Positions 35,718 to 46,074 of a DNA stretch of 64,000 nucleotides are shown one piece after another (position 1 is the stretch's first letter; every line of letters begins with the position of its first letter). Made by a program: the position numbers and the translations under genes. This DNA is from Clostridium neonatale. GTDB taxonomy: Bacteria > Bacillota > Clostridia > Clostridiales > Clostridiaceae. The stretch is taken from the NCBI RefSeq assembly GCF_001458595.1, contig NZ_LN890328.1:1394926-1458925 (forward strand), read 5' to 3'. Under the pieces are notes generated by a model. That model made no database searches and was not told where the DNA came from. It worked only from the letters and a program-made list of their open reading frames with translations.

Positions 35718-35731
35718 TATCTTTGATAAAT

Positions 35732-37272
35732 TAATAAAAGGCTCTGTAAAAAATTTTGTGTAAACTTAATAAAAATAACTCTTTCTTGGCAATAATTGAG
35801 ATAACAAATTGTTACAAGAAGGAGTTTTTTTATATGGGAAATATGTCGAAAGAATTATTAAGAGAATACATCAAAGAACAGAATTCCAGTAGCATTGGTA
35901 GGTTTAAAAGAAATGTTTAGGGATGTATTGCAAGAATCATTAGAAGCTGAAATGGATGAAGCTTTAGGATATGGAAAATATAATAATATGGATAAAAATA
36001 ATGATAATAGCCGAAATGGATATTCAAAAAAGACTGTAAAAACAGAACTTGGTCCTGTGCAGATTAATATACCAAGAGATAGAAATGGTGATTTTGAGCC
36101 TAAAATTGTGCCAAAGCATCAACGTTCCGTTAATGGAATCGAAGATAAAATCCTAGGTCTTTATGCAACTGGAATGACAACTAGAGACATTTCAGAACAG
36201 ATAAAAGAATTATATGGTGTTGATATAAGTGCAGAAACTGTGTCAAACATAACAAATAGAATATTGCCATTGGTTTCAGAATGGCAAAATAGACCACTAG
36301 AAAAGACATATTCATTTATATTTATGGATGCTATACACTATAAAGTAAGAGAAGATAAACAAATTATAGTTAAAGCTGCTTATGTTGTAATAGGGGTAAA
36401 TATGGATGGTGAAAAAGAAGTTTTAGGAATATGGATAGGTGCTAATGAAAGTAGTAAGTTTTGGTTATCTGTGTTAAATGACCTTAAAAATAGAGGTATT
36501 CAAGATGTTCTAATATTCTGTGTTGATGGCTTAAACAGCTTCAAAGAAGCTATCGGAGCTGCTTTTCCTTTTGCTAAAATACAAAGATGTATAATCCATC
36601 AGATAAGATTTAGTATGAAGTATATTCCTTATAAAGACAGAAAAGCCTTTATAGCTGACTTAAAAGGAATATATAGAGCTGTTAATGAGGAAGTTGCTAT
36701 GGATAAATTGCTATCATTAAAGGAAAAATGGTCGAGTAAATATCCAAATGCAGTTAAAAGCTGGGAAGATAATTGGGATAATTTAAGTACATTCTTTGCG
36801 TTTTCTGATAACATAAGAAAGATAATCTATACAACTAATACTATAGAAAGCTTGAATAGCCAATTCAGAAAGGTAACAAAGACAAAACTAATATTTCCTA
36901 ATGACGATAGTTTACTAAAAATGCTCTATTTAGCCGTTAAGCATGTAGCTAAGAAATGGACCAGAAGCTATTCAGATTGGGACCTAGTGATTAATCAATT
37001 AAAAATAGTTTTTAGTGATACACTTTCAAAAGATGCATAACAAAAGGACTCTAAAGTTAAGAATACTTAACTAATAAAGTCCCAATAAATATTTGCCCTA
37101 TTGCATATTATCGCCATATTTTGGTTATAATATACAATATGAGTAATAGAAACAATATTGCATATTACTACAATTTCAGACGAAATTGTTTAATAAATTT
37201 TAAGTTAAAAATTTCGATTATTTTTAAGAAAAAGTTAGGAATACACAAAATTATTTACACCCTCTAATAAAA
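35732..37272 (+). mobile_element. IS256-family insertion sequence with 8-bp target duplication
   Basis: The element spans 35740-37264. Its ends form terminal inverted repeats: 35740-35762 on the left and 37242-37264 on the right match at 18 of 23 positions, sharing AATTTTGTGTA. Both sides are flanked by TAATAAAA (35732-35739 and 37265-37272), an exact 8-base target duplication. Intact flanks point to a fairly recent insertion, between the chemoreceptor gene and a former spacer. It contains one transposase gene with a shifted N-terminus. Confidence 0.92.
35834..37040 (+). pseudogene. IS256-family (mutator-type) transposase, N-terminal frameshift
   Basis: This DDE transposase has the three catalytic residues in FIFMDAIHYKVRE (Asp), FCVDGLNSF (Asp) and TNTIESLNSQFRK (Glu). 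The large frame (381 residues) begins at a TTG (35895) with no ribosome site. The natural start is the ATG at 35834 or 35843, behind AAGGAG, reading MSKELLREYIKEQN, but that frame ends at a TAG near 35918. A single-base indel near 35885-35895 would join the two halves into a normal protein of about 405 residues. Either the transposase is inactive or expression needs frameshifting. Confidence 0.8.
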
Positions 37273-37373
37273 TAAATAATAGTCATCATATATAGAAAGT
37301 TTTCTTACATATTAATTAATTCTAATTATTCATAAAAAAATAGCTTATAATGCAAAAAATTATATTCCATTTT

Positions 37374-37402
37374 TAAGGGAAATCGAGAATGATTTCCCTT
37401 TA
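37374..37402 (+). terminator. Hairpin in the spacer after the IS element
   Basis: AAGGGAAATC pairs with GATTTCCCTT around GAGAAT, with a T-rich tail. It may be the chemoreceptor's original terminator, displaced by the IS insertion. The rest of 37273-37534 is AT-rich and otherwise blank. Confidence 0.6.
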
Positions 37403-37534
37403 TTCATATTTTGTAAACTATATTAAATTATCGAAATAAATATAGCATACTAACTTACAACGTTAATTCAATATAATAATCACTATTCTAATAAGGTTTA
37501 TTAAAAAACTTTCTCTATACAAATAGATCTTATA

Positions 37535-38286
37535 TTATAATTTAACATTTGGATTTAAATATCTCTTTCTCTTTTCTGTCTTTCCAGCATAATTTATTGC
37601 TTCGCTTGAACAGCTCTGAATACATGCTAAACACAATTCACATTTATGATTCCAGACAGGCTTTCCTTCATTTATTGTTATATTATTTACTGGACATCTT
37701 TTTACGCATAAACCACAGCTTATACACTTATTATTTACAGTGAAATTTCTATCTGCTTCATGAAAATTTGCAACATCTTTATAAAAATGATTTGTGAATA
37801 CACGGTCAATAATCAAATGGCTTTTTTCAATATCACTCTTTTTTCTATTCCTTACAAGGCTTGATATATTCTTAACCTTTTTCTCTTCTTTTTCAAACAT
37901 TTTTTCTGAGTTTGTTTACTTTGTGCACCATAACCTATAATATAATTTCCAGGCATATTAATTAAAAATCCACCTGATAATATTCTATTTTTATCTTTCA
38001 AAATATCTTCGCACTGGTCAAGTGCCCTTCCTGGAGCTCCTCCATAATTAGCAATAGCATATATAAATGTATCATTTGAAACATTTAATTTGTTTAAAAA
38101 ATCACAAATTATTAAAGGCAGTCCCAAGTTATATACTGGAAATACAATTCCTAATGTATCTGAATTTATATTTTCTCCAGAATATTCAGCTATCTTATGT
38201 GTTGTACAATCACCCAGCTCATTACTTAAATTCTCTGCTATCTGCAAACTATTTCCTGTTCCTGTAAAGTAATATATATTATTCAT
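37535..38286 (-). pseudogene. EFR1-type flavodoxin/ferredoxin fusion, broken by a frameshift
   Basis: Two frames make one protein. The upstream part (38286 to about 37855) is a flavodoxin-like domain opening YYFTGTGNSLQIAENLSNEL, with a conserved GGAPGRAL loop. The downstream part (37900 to 37535) carries two [4Fe-4S] motifs, CISCGLCVKRCP and CELCLACIQSC. They join at a run of six A on the minus strand (37900-37905); seven would restore the frame at QKKMFEKEEKKVKN. EFR1 proteins are electron carriers. It could be a true inactivating mutation, a slippery expression site, or a sequencing error in a homopolymer. Confidence 0.8.
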
Positions 38287-38399
38287 ATGAACTCTCCCAA
38301 TAATTAATTACGTTCTGTTAAGTTATATGAACATTTCTCTTCTCAATTGAAGTGAATACAATAAGTTTGTCTAAAACTAAATATTCCCCCTTGAAAGGA

Positions 38400-39434
38400 G
38401 AAGAACAATTAACAAAACAAAAATTAAATTTCCTCGCTGTCACTCTGACCAACTATATAAGTTTGACTTAGATAAGCAGGCTAATCAAAAATATCAATGT
38501 AAGAACTGTAAGAGGCAATTTGCTCCTAACTACATCAGTAACCGAGTTGCAAAAAGCTATCCTAAATGTCCAAAGTGTAGCAAAGCAACATACCTACACC
38601 ACACTTATAAATATTATAATCGTTATAAATGTGGTAATAGAAAATGTAACCATATAATAGTACAACACCATAATTTAAATATTAATAATGCGTCTAGTCA
38701 AAATATAACCGGCACCCTTTCTATGAAATGAATGCGATTTCTATTACATGCTATACTCACAGCTTTAACCTTTTATTTTTTAATAATACATCCACAAGAG
38801 CTATTTCACACTTTCTATATACAACAGCAAGTATAAAAGTTTCTCATGTAACAATATTCAGTTGTCACATAAATTTACGCCTTTTTTCGAACAAAAAGCT
38901 GATTCATTTAAATCACAATTAAATTTGCAATCTGACGATTTGCACGCTGATGAAACAGTTGTATTTATAAATGGTGAACGTTATTATTTGTGATTGGCTA
39001 TCAATTCAGAAACTCGTTTTATATTGGCATTTCACTTAACGAAATCACGCAGTGAAGATTCTGCTTTCACATTAATTAATGAAGCAAAAAAGTTTGGTGA
39101 ACCTAGTAATTTTATAACTGATAGATTACCTTCATATAATCAAGCTGTAGCCAAAGTATTACCCAATACTAAACATATTCCTGTAGCACCAATGTCTAGC
39201 GATACGAATAACAATCTTATAGAGTCTTTTAATAAAACATATAAAGCTTGTTATAAAGCTAAAAAAGGATTTAATTCATTTGAAAAAGCAAATAACTTAA
39301 TATACTTATTTATCTTTCATTATAACTTTATAAGACCTCATGGATCTCTAAACAGCCATACTCCAGCTGAAGTTGCCGGCTTCGCTAGCAATAGCAAGTC
39401 TAAAAAAATCATGGTTTGTTGCCGCTTAAATTAA
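38400..39434 (+). pseudogene. IS6-like DDE transposase, multiply frameshifted
   Basis: The frame from about 38411 reads a zinc-ribbon N-terminus (CHSDQLYKFDLDK, CKNCKRQF, CPKCSKATY) until a stop after TLSMK at 38728. Homology continues in other frames (HFLYTTASIKVSHVTIFS near 38810, then FFEQKADSFKSQLNLQSDD near 38890). The catalytic core is in the last frame: HADETVVFING (first Asp), FITDRLPSYNQAV (second Asp), NNLIESFNKTY (Glu). A TGA at 38991-38993 interrupts the core where Trp is expected. At least three lesions make it dead. I could not define its terminal repeats. Confidence 0.75.
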
Positions 39435-39453
39435 TTAATCAATATCTTTGATT

Positions 39454-39488
39454 AACCTGCAAAAAATCTTGTCTATTGCAGGTTTATT
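39454..39488 (+). terminator. Terminator after the dead transposase
   Basis: AACCTGCAA pairs with TTGCAGGTT and is followed by TTATTTG on the plus strand. Confidence 0.6.
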
Positions 39489-39623
39489 TGTCATGCAATA
39501 AATTGATCAAACTTATATAATTTTTAAAGATCGGGAAATTCTAAGAATTATTAAGCTATTTTTTCATAATAACCTAACAGAATCTTATTAAGCTTCGCAT
39601 TTTTTATAAATTTTATAAATAAA

Positions 39624-39660
39624 GAGGCAACTAACATCATATTACTCAATTAGTTGCCTC
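39624..39660 (-). terminator. Terminator of the GH43 gene
   Basis: GAGGCAACTAA pairs perfectly with TTAGTTGCCTC, and TTTATTTATAAAA follows on the minus strand. It lies 75 bases after the giant gene's stop. Confidence 0.8.
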
Positions 39661-39733
39661 CCCATTACATCATCTAAATTTTAATAAATGATACTTATGA
39701 AATTAATATGCTATATCTTTATAAAATTAAAAT

Positions 39734-42700
39734 TTATCTAATCCAAGCTCCATTTGCATCTAATTTATAACCATAAATTACAGTATTATATGCCATTGAT
39801 CCATCAGCATTTAAATAGTACCATTTTCCATTTACTTGCTTCCAGCCTGTTGCCATTGATCCATTAGTATTTAAATAATACCAAGTTCCGTTCACTTGCT
39901 TCCAACCTGTTGCCATTGATCCATTAGTATTTAAATAATACCAAGTTCCGTTCACTTGCTTCCAGCCTGTTGCCATTGATCCATTAGTATTTAAATAATA
40001 CCAAGTTCCGTTCACTTGCTTCCAGCCTGTTGCCACTGATCCATCTACATTTAAATAGTACCAAACACCATTTATTTGCTTCCAGCCCACATCAACTGTT
40101 TCTTGTTGTGAATTTGAATTAGTATTAGTTACATTTGTATTGGCTTCATTTTCATTCTTATTTTGGTTTGATGAAGACGAACTTGATGATGAGCTTGAAC
40201 TACTACTTGATGAGTTTTTTACAATCTTTGAAGTAATAGCTTCAAAAGTTTTATTGCCAACAGTAACCACTACTTTTATATATTTCCCTCCATCTTTTGA
40301 CACTAGTTTATAGCTTTTATTTGTCCCAATTAATTCTGCATTATCAAAGTTTGTATTAGTTGATCTATACCACTCATAACTTACTGTTTCTGAAGTACTC
40401 ACTGCACTTCCATTTTTATTTATTAGTTGTGCACTTAATGTATTTCCAACTTTCTTTGCTCCATCAATTATTACTCCTGTTGGCACTGATTGTTCTTCTG
40501 AATTACCGTTGCCCCCTTCTGATGAATCAGCTTCAAACACTGCATTTACATTTATATCTGCGCCTAAATTAGTGTCTGTTCTATCTGCATTAGTAACACC
40601 ATCACTCCAACGTACAAAATGATATCCTGAATTAGCTATAGCTGTGACTTTACTTCCGCTCTTTCCGTAATCAACTGTTTGTGACGTATCTCCTTGAATA
40701 AATCCACCTTCTCCTGCTGTATACGTAAATGTACAGCTTTGTTGATTTGGTGTTTCTGTTTCAAATTTCCAATAATCCATATTAAATAAATTGATGTTTT
40801 CTTTACCAAGAAATTCAAAGAAGATACTATGAACTCCATTTATATTTTCAACTTTGCACTCTATCTCTTTCCAGTTTTGTTCACCACCTGTAGAATTTAC
40901 ATCAAGTGTACCAATCACTTTACCCTCTAAGCTGTCTAAATGTATTTTTATTTGTCCTCCAGCTCTTGATGCAACATTAGCCTTGAAAGTTGTTGTTGCC
41001 TCTTTTGGTACTGAACCAAAATTAGCATTTGCTACTGCAATCCAGTCGCCATTGTTTATATCTGTAACATTAAGATTAATACTTTTCACCTGACTGCCTG
41101 GTGCTGTGCAATCCTCTGTTGAGATTCCTGAATTCCAGCCAATAGTTTCTGCTTCATTTCTAGTATATGGATTAAGATTAGCTGTTTGTGGCACACCTTT
41201 CATATCTGCATCAACTACTTTAATTTTTCCACTATCATAATAGTTTACTTCGTTAATATGAGGAGAACGGTATCCCTTCGTACTACTTAACAATTCTCCA
41301 CTAACAGTTTGTGCATGATATACTACATATTCTTTGCCATTATATTCGAAAATACTATGGTGATTGTTGCCTCCATATCCGAAATACTCTGCTGGATTCT
41401 TTAAGAAAGCTCCACCATAAGTAAATGGTCCCATCGGGCTGTCACTTGTCATATATGCAATTTGTCCAGCTCGCATATTATCTGGATGTGTTCCAGCAAA
41501 ATTTAAACAATATGTGTAATAATATGTGCCATTATGCTTATGAATTCCACTATCTTCAAACATATATGGTGCATTAATTTCTTCTGCCGCACCTTCAATA
41601 CTTGTCATATCATCACCTAATTTAATAACTCTAGCAGTTTTTGGATTTGCAATTTGTTCATCTGTTGGATTGTTCCCACCAGGTATTCCGCCTCCAAAAT
41701 ATAAATAGCCTTCTCCATCATCATCTACTAACACAGCGGGATCAAAAAGCCATACAACTCCATTTCCAACTCCATCTGTCCTTGAACTTACCAACGCTTG
41801 ACCAATTGGGTCTGTCCATGGACCAATTGGACTATCTGCTGTAAGTACACCTATTCCACCTCCACCATTTGCAAAATAAAGGAAGAATTTATCTTCACCA
41901 TTAATAACCTTATGAGTAGCAGCCGGAGCCCATGAACCACCTGCCCATTTTGCAATCCCATCTTTTCCTGCTACTGGAATGTAACCATGGTCAGTCCAAT
42001 TAATCATATCATCAGAAGATATAACCAAAACTCTGTTAAGATTAGCAAATGTGTTTTCTTTAATGTTTCCATTATCATCATACATATACTCATCACTTGA
42101 CAAATATACGTATACTCTTCCGTCATATACTATTGCATATGGATCTGCTCCTAATTTATGAGTTATAAGAGGATTGCCATATCCCGGAATTTTAGCAATT
42201 GCATCAGTACTTAAAGCTTTTAATGTAATATTAGATACCGCATTTTTAATATTGTATCCTGTATTTCCACCTTTAACATTAATATAATCTGTAGTAATTG
42301 TTTCAGTTATATCTGATTCAACGTAATTTGCAACTTTTAACTTAATGGTTGCAAACAATCTATTAGAAGTATTATTTTTATAATTTACTTCATTGCCAGA
42401 TACATTTAATTTAAGCTGATTATTTGAATAGGTATATGAACAATTTCCTGTTATATTATCAGTATTAAAAATAACATCTGCTACTGATAAATCTTTTGGT
42501 ATACCAAAAGATGCAGAAATATTTGTATAATTACCATTTGGCAATTCATCCATTGTTATTGGAACCTCAAAATCTACATTAGGAACTCCTAGAACATCTG
42601 AAACATTTCCAAGTTCTGCATTCAATGTATCATTGGAAGGAACTTCTCCTGTCATTTCGCCATCTAATCTAAAATAGTCAAAATCAACATAACCACCTGT

Positions 42701-45400
42701 TGTCTTTGTAGCATAATTAAATAATCCAAATCGATATCCCATAAAATGAGGTAAAGTATAAACTAATGACAAATCCTCCCCCATTTTGTTCCATTCTTTT
42801 CCATCTAAACTGTAATAGAAATACGCTTTATTAGTATTATTTTCATAGTTAAAGTCTATTTTCAAATATACTTTTTCTTGATCAAGAGGAATTCTTGCTA
42901 TTTCTACTGGCTCACTTTCTTCAGAAGCATCATTTGTACTTCCTCGCATCATAACAATATATTTGCTGTTACCTTCCATTTTTACACCAACAGTTCCATA
43001 ATAAAATTGGAATGCTGCTAATCCTGCATAATCACCATCTTTCATATTACTTACATCTATCGCAACGTCTCCTGAACATTGTGGTCCAAATGTTCTTTGC
43101 GTAAGTGTATTTCTTGCATCAAGAATACTTGTACTCTTTCTTCCTGTAGTAAGTCTTAAATATCCATCTCTATCTGTAAGTGACCAGTTATTGTTATCTG
43201 GATTATGATTCCACTGCCATACTAGTCCAAGATTAGAACCATTGTAATCATTTTCACCATCCTTAATACCTGATCCTCCAGTAGATACTGGCTCTAACAA
43301 AACATCATCAACATAAAAATCCATTAAATCATTAGTTGCATCCGGATTTGCTGTCCATGGAGTTTCTAAGAAAATATACGTATCTGTTGATGTATCTGCA
43401 CCATCAGGAATTGTATATGTGCCTTCTATAACTCCCCACTCACCTTTAGTTATATTAGCCGATCCCATAACTTTTGTATCACCATTTGTATGAATTGTAT
43501 AATTAAAGTATTTAGAATCTGGTCCATCATCATATTTTACTTTTGCTGAGAATTTATATTTTTCTCCAGCCTTAACTTTTCCTGAAAGAGGCTGTAATGG
43601 ACCTCCTCCAGTTCGTGTTCTGTCATATACATGTACTACTCCATCATCATTCCATTTAACTTTGCCAGCCCAAGTACCTTCCCATGATTCTATATCACTG
43701 TCAAATTCGCCATTCTTAATTATATTTGCATCTACTGTCATATCTACGAATGAAACATCATCTACATAGAAATCCATTAAATCCTTGTTCTTATCTTGCT
43801 CTGGTGTCCACGAAGTCTCAATAAAAATAAATACATTGTCTGGATCTACATCTTCAGGCATGGTATATGTGCCACTTATTGTTCCCCATTCACCTTTTTT
43901 TATAGATTTCGATCCTAAATTTTTTCTATACCTATAATCGGGACCATTCTGCATAGTAAAATTAAATGTTCTATTATCAGGAGCAGAATCTAATGCATCA
44001 TATTTAACTTTTGCAGAAAAATAGTACGTTTTACCTGCTTCTAATTTTCCAGTGAGATTTTGTTTAGGACCAGAAGTTGTACCCTTTCTATTAGAAATTT
44101 TTAAAACTGCTGTACTATTTGTATAAGAAGTTTTTAAAACTACGGAATCATCAGTTGTAGATGACTCTCCACTTTCATTAGCCTCCCAATTATGTGTTCC
44201 ATATAAAACTACGGAATCATCAGTTGTAGATAACTGTCCACCTTCATTAACCTCCCAATCATCTATTCCATCATCAAAATCCCCGTTTTTTAACAACTCT
44301 TTTCCATCTGCTGGATCATCTAATACTAAGTCTCCGCCTTCTGAATTTTCATCATCACTTGTTTCCAATACAGTATGTGAATATCCTATTTTTTCTGATC
44401 CTTGATAAAATTCATCAGAGGAAACTATATTAGTTTTTGAAAGATCCAGTTTAATTCCTGTATCCTCAGGAACTTTACCATCTACTCCAAATATTGGCCA
44501 TCCATCCTCCCATGTAACTGGAACAAGATACGGCATGCGTCCTACTGGACCAGAATCTCTAAACAACATTCCATACCAATCTCCATCTGGCGTATCGACA
44601 ATTCCACCTTGAGCAATACCATTGTAATTTAATACAACCTTTCCTTCATAATCACCATCAATGCTATCGGCGCGGAAGCATAGCTCCTGACGACTTCCAC
44701 CTGTTGGCCATGTTATAAGAAATACATAATACTTTCCATTTATTTTTTGAATATGTGCGCCTTCTGCTAGAAGTCCTACATTAGAACCTGCAAGCAAACT
44801 TGCATCTTTAATAATAGTTTTATCAAGACCACCTTCCTTTATTGCTGTCGCATCTGAAATGAGTTCAGTAATATGAATATCTCCAGAACCGTCTACCATA
44901 TATACCCTGTCATCATCATCAAATAGCAACGACATATCATGAAAAAGACGATCAATAGTTGAATGTTTCCAAGGACCATTTTCTATATCTTCGGTTTGAT
45001 ATATATATGTTTTGCCTGTAGAATTAGATGAAAAAGCTATATAATAAGTTCCATCATGATATCTAAGACTACTTGCCCACGAACCTTCTCCATATTCATT
45101 TTCTCCATTAGTAAGAGTCTGTTCATCATCTCCATCAAGCACATCATAAACATAATTTACGATTTTCCAATTAACAAGATCATAAGATTTCATAATTGGA
45201 ACTCCTGGATTCATGTGCATTGTAGTACTTGTCATATAATAGGCATCTCCTACCCTAATAACATCATTATCAGGTACATCTGCCCATATAAATGGATTTT
45301 GGGCCCTATCACTTGTTTCTGTTGCTAATACTGATATTGCTGGTACTAAGCTAAATGAAAATGTACTCGCTAATAAAACAGAACCTAATTTTTTATACAT
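39734..45400 (-). CDS. Secreted, wall-bound multidomain GH43 glycosidase (two catalytic domains)
   Basis: This 1888-residue exported enzyme probably attacks arabinoxylan or related plant polysaccharides. Order: signal peptide (1-27); GH43 domain A (about 33-340, WADVPDNDVIRVGDAYYM, EGAHIQKINGKYYVF); two CBM4/9-like sandwiches (about 370-555 and 560-720); a beta-xylosidase C-terminal-like sandwich (about 725-960); a cohesin-like domain (about 975-1110); GH43 domain B (about 1115-1420, LGADPYAIVYDGRVYVYLSS, EDSGIHKHNGTYYY); a CBM6 domain (about 1435-1560); an InlB-like repeat (about 1565-1640); an Ig-like domain (about 1655-1740); a run of 16 Ser; five GWKQVNG.WYYLN wall-binding repeats. GGGAG sets the ATG at 45400, not the earlier TTG. 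Confidence 0.9.
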   Translation of the reverse strand: MYKKLGSVLLASTFSFSLVPAISVLATETSDRAQNPFIWADVPDNDVIRVGDAYYMTSTTMHMNPGVPIMKSYDLVNWKIVNYVYDVLDGDDEQTLTNGENEYGEGSWASSLRYHDGTYYIAFSSNSTGKTYIYQTEDIENGPWKHSTIDRLFHDMSLLFDDDDRVYMVDGSGDIHITELISDATAIKEGGLDKTIIKDASLLAGSNVGLLAEGAHIQKINGKYYVFLITWPTGGSRQELCFRADSIDGDYEGKVVLNYNGIAQGGIVDTPDGDWYGMLFRDSGPVGRMPYLVPVTWEDGWPIFGVDGKVPEDTGIKLDLSKTNIVSSDEFYQGSEKIGYSHTVLETSDDENSEGGDLVLDDPADGKELLKNGDFDDGIDDWEVNEGGQLSTTDDSVVLYGTHNWEANESGESSTTDDSVVLKTSYTNSTAVLKISNRKGTTSGPKQNLTGKLEAGKTYYFSAKVKYDALDSAPDNRTFNFTMQNGPDYRYRKNLGSKSIKKGEWGTISGTYTMPEDVDPDNVFIFIETSWTPEQDKNKDLMDFYVDDVSFVDMTVDANIIKNGEFDSDIESWEGTWAGKVKWNDDGVVHVYDRTRTGGGPLQPLSGKVKAGEKYKFSAKVKYDDGPDSKYFNYTIHTNGDTKVMGSANITKGEWGVIEGTYTIPDGADTSTDTYIFLETPWTANPDATNDLMDFYVDDVLLEPVSTGGSGIKDGENDYNGSNLGLVWQWNHNPDNNNWSLTDRDGYLRLTTGRKSTSILDARNTLTQRTFGPQCSGDVAIDVSNMKDGDYAGLAAFQFYYGTVGVKMEGNSKYIVMMRGSTNDASEESEPVEIARIPLDQEKVYLKIDFNYENNTNKAYFYYSLDGKEWNKMGEDLSLVYTLPHFMGYRFGLFNYATKTTGGYVDFDYFRLDGEMTGEVPSNDTLNAELGNVSDVLGVPNVDFEVPITMDELPNGNYTNISASFGIPKDLSVADVIFNTDNITGNCSYTYSNNQLKLNVSGNEVNYKNNTSNRLFATIKLKVANYVESDITETITTDYINVKGGNTGYNIKNAVSNITLKALSTDAIAKIPGYGNPLITHKLGADPYAIVYDGRVYVYLSSDEYMYDDNGNIKENTFANLNRVLVISSDDMINWTDHGYIPVAGKDGIAKWAGGSWAPAATHKVINGEDKFFLYFANGGGGIGVLTADSPIGPWTDPIGQALVSSRTDGVGNGVVWLFDPAVLVDDDGEGYLYFGGGIPGGNNPTDEQIANPKTARVIKLGDDMTSIEGAAEEINAPYMFEDSGIHKHNGTYYYTYCLNFAGTHPDNMRAGQIAYMTSDSPMGPFTYGGAFLKNPAEYFGYGGNNHHSIFEYNGKEYVVYHAQTVSGELLSSTKGYRSPHINEVNYYDSGKIKVVDADMKGVPQTANLNPYTRNEAETIGWNSGISTEDCTAPGSQVKSINLNVTDINNGDWIAVANANFGSVPKEATTTFKANVASRAGGQIKIHLDSLEGKVIGTLDVNSTGGEQNWKEIECKVENINGVHSIFFEFLGKENINLFNMDYWKFETETPNQQSCTFTYTAGEGGFIQGDTSQTVDYGKSGSKVTAIANSGYHFVRWSDGVTNADRTDTNLGADINVNAVFEADSSEGGNGNSEEQSVPTGVIIDGAKKVGNTLSAQLINKNGSAVSTSETVSYEWYRSTNTNFDNAELIGTNKSYKLVSKDGGKYIKVVVTVGNKTFEAITSKIVKNSSSSSSSSSSSSSSSNQNKNENEANTNVTNTNSNSQQETVDVGWKQINGVWYYLNVDGSVATGWKQVNGTWYYLNTNGSMATGWKQVNGTWYYLNTNGSMATGWKQVNGTWYYLNTNGSMATGWKQVNGKWYYLNADGSMAYNTVIYGYKLDANGAWIR
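39770..40090 (-). repeat. Five cell-wall-binding repeats (60-bp units) within the GH43 gene
   Basis: Units of 20 codons with the core GWKQVNGTWYYLNTNGSMAT are repeated five times. Three middle units are nearly identical at DNA level, so this stretch is prone to recombination. This is the choline/wall-binding repeat family known from clostridial toxins and autolysins. Confidence 0.9.
44136..44273 (-). repeat. 69-bp in-frame tandem duplication in the GH43 gene
   Basis: Copies at 44136-44204 and 44205-44273 differ at only a few positions and give two versions of a 23-residue block (STTDDSVVL core) at the start of the first CBM. The duplication keeps the frame. Confidence 0.8.
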
Positions 45401-46001
45401 TATTTTCTCCCTCTTTCTTTTAAAAGTTCTTTCCAATAGTTTTCACAACCTTTTTACATTACTTTTCTTCCTCCTTTACTAAAACATATACTAATCAGTA
45501 TCTTGCAGAATTCCACAATCATTGCTTTATCTAACTTTTTTAAAGTTAGATATTTATAATTTCCTCCATTATGTCAAAATATAATTGAAAAGAAAAAGTA
45601 TAACAGAATGAAGGTAAACATCACGATTTCTATGAGAAAATCTAAACAATTAAACTTATTTGCTGAAATTCTTTAGCTAAGTTACCTTATATTCTAATCA
45701 CATAACTAGTTTTATTAACTTAATTTCAATTAAGTTCTTCTATACAGTCTTTCTAGATATCGTTTTCAATGGTTCATAAAGTATCATTTATTTTATTATA
45801 TATACTTATTTTAAAAAAGTATTTATAATATTCAGCACTTTTTTATACTTTTTGATACTTTTACATATAAATTTTATATATACCAAAATAGTTATAAATT
45901 CTCAGACATTCTCACATATATTTTATACTACTTGCATCATTTCATTAGTATTTTAAGTATATTTATTATTAATGTTTGTATTTAGTTATTAAGAATAAAA
46001 T
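45401..46001. other. Upstream region of the GH43 gene
   Basis: This 600-base AT-rich spacer must hold the promoter on the minus strand. A hairpin TCTAACTTTTTTAAAGTTAGA (45533-45551 area) is visible. I see no clear -35/-10 pair or gene. Confidence 0.4.
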
Positions 46002-46003
46002 AA

Positions 46004-46074
46004 AAGGATAGCTGCTATGCATTGAAAGATTTTTATCGTTAACCTCCTCTCAATTATGACAGCTATCTTTTAAA
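46004..46074. terminator. Hairpin with long loop
   Basis: AAAAGGATAGCTG pairs with CAGCTATCTTTT across about 45 bases; T-rich flanks lie on both strands. It lies directly beyond the ABC-F remnant and may be its old terminator. Confidence 0.4.

Noticed and set aside
39770..40090. Regular 60-base repeats resembling a CRISPR array
   Set aside because: The units are in frame within the GH43 gene, contiguous without spacers, and encode wall-binding repeats.
40165..40215. Serine-codon run as a slippage locus with regulatory role
   Set aside because: It is an in-frame linker with mixed codons (TCA, AGC, TCT types) rather than a pure repeat, so phase variation is unlikely.
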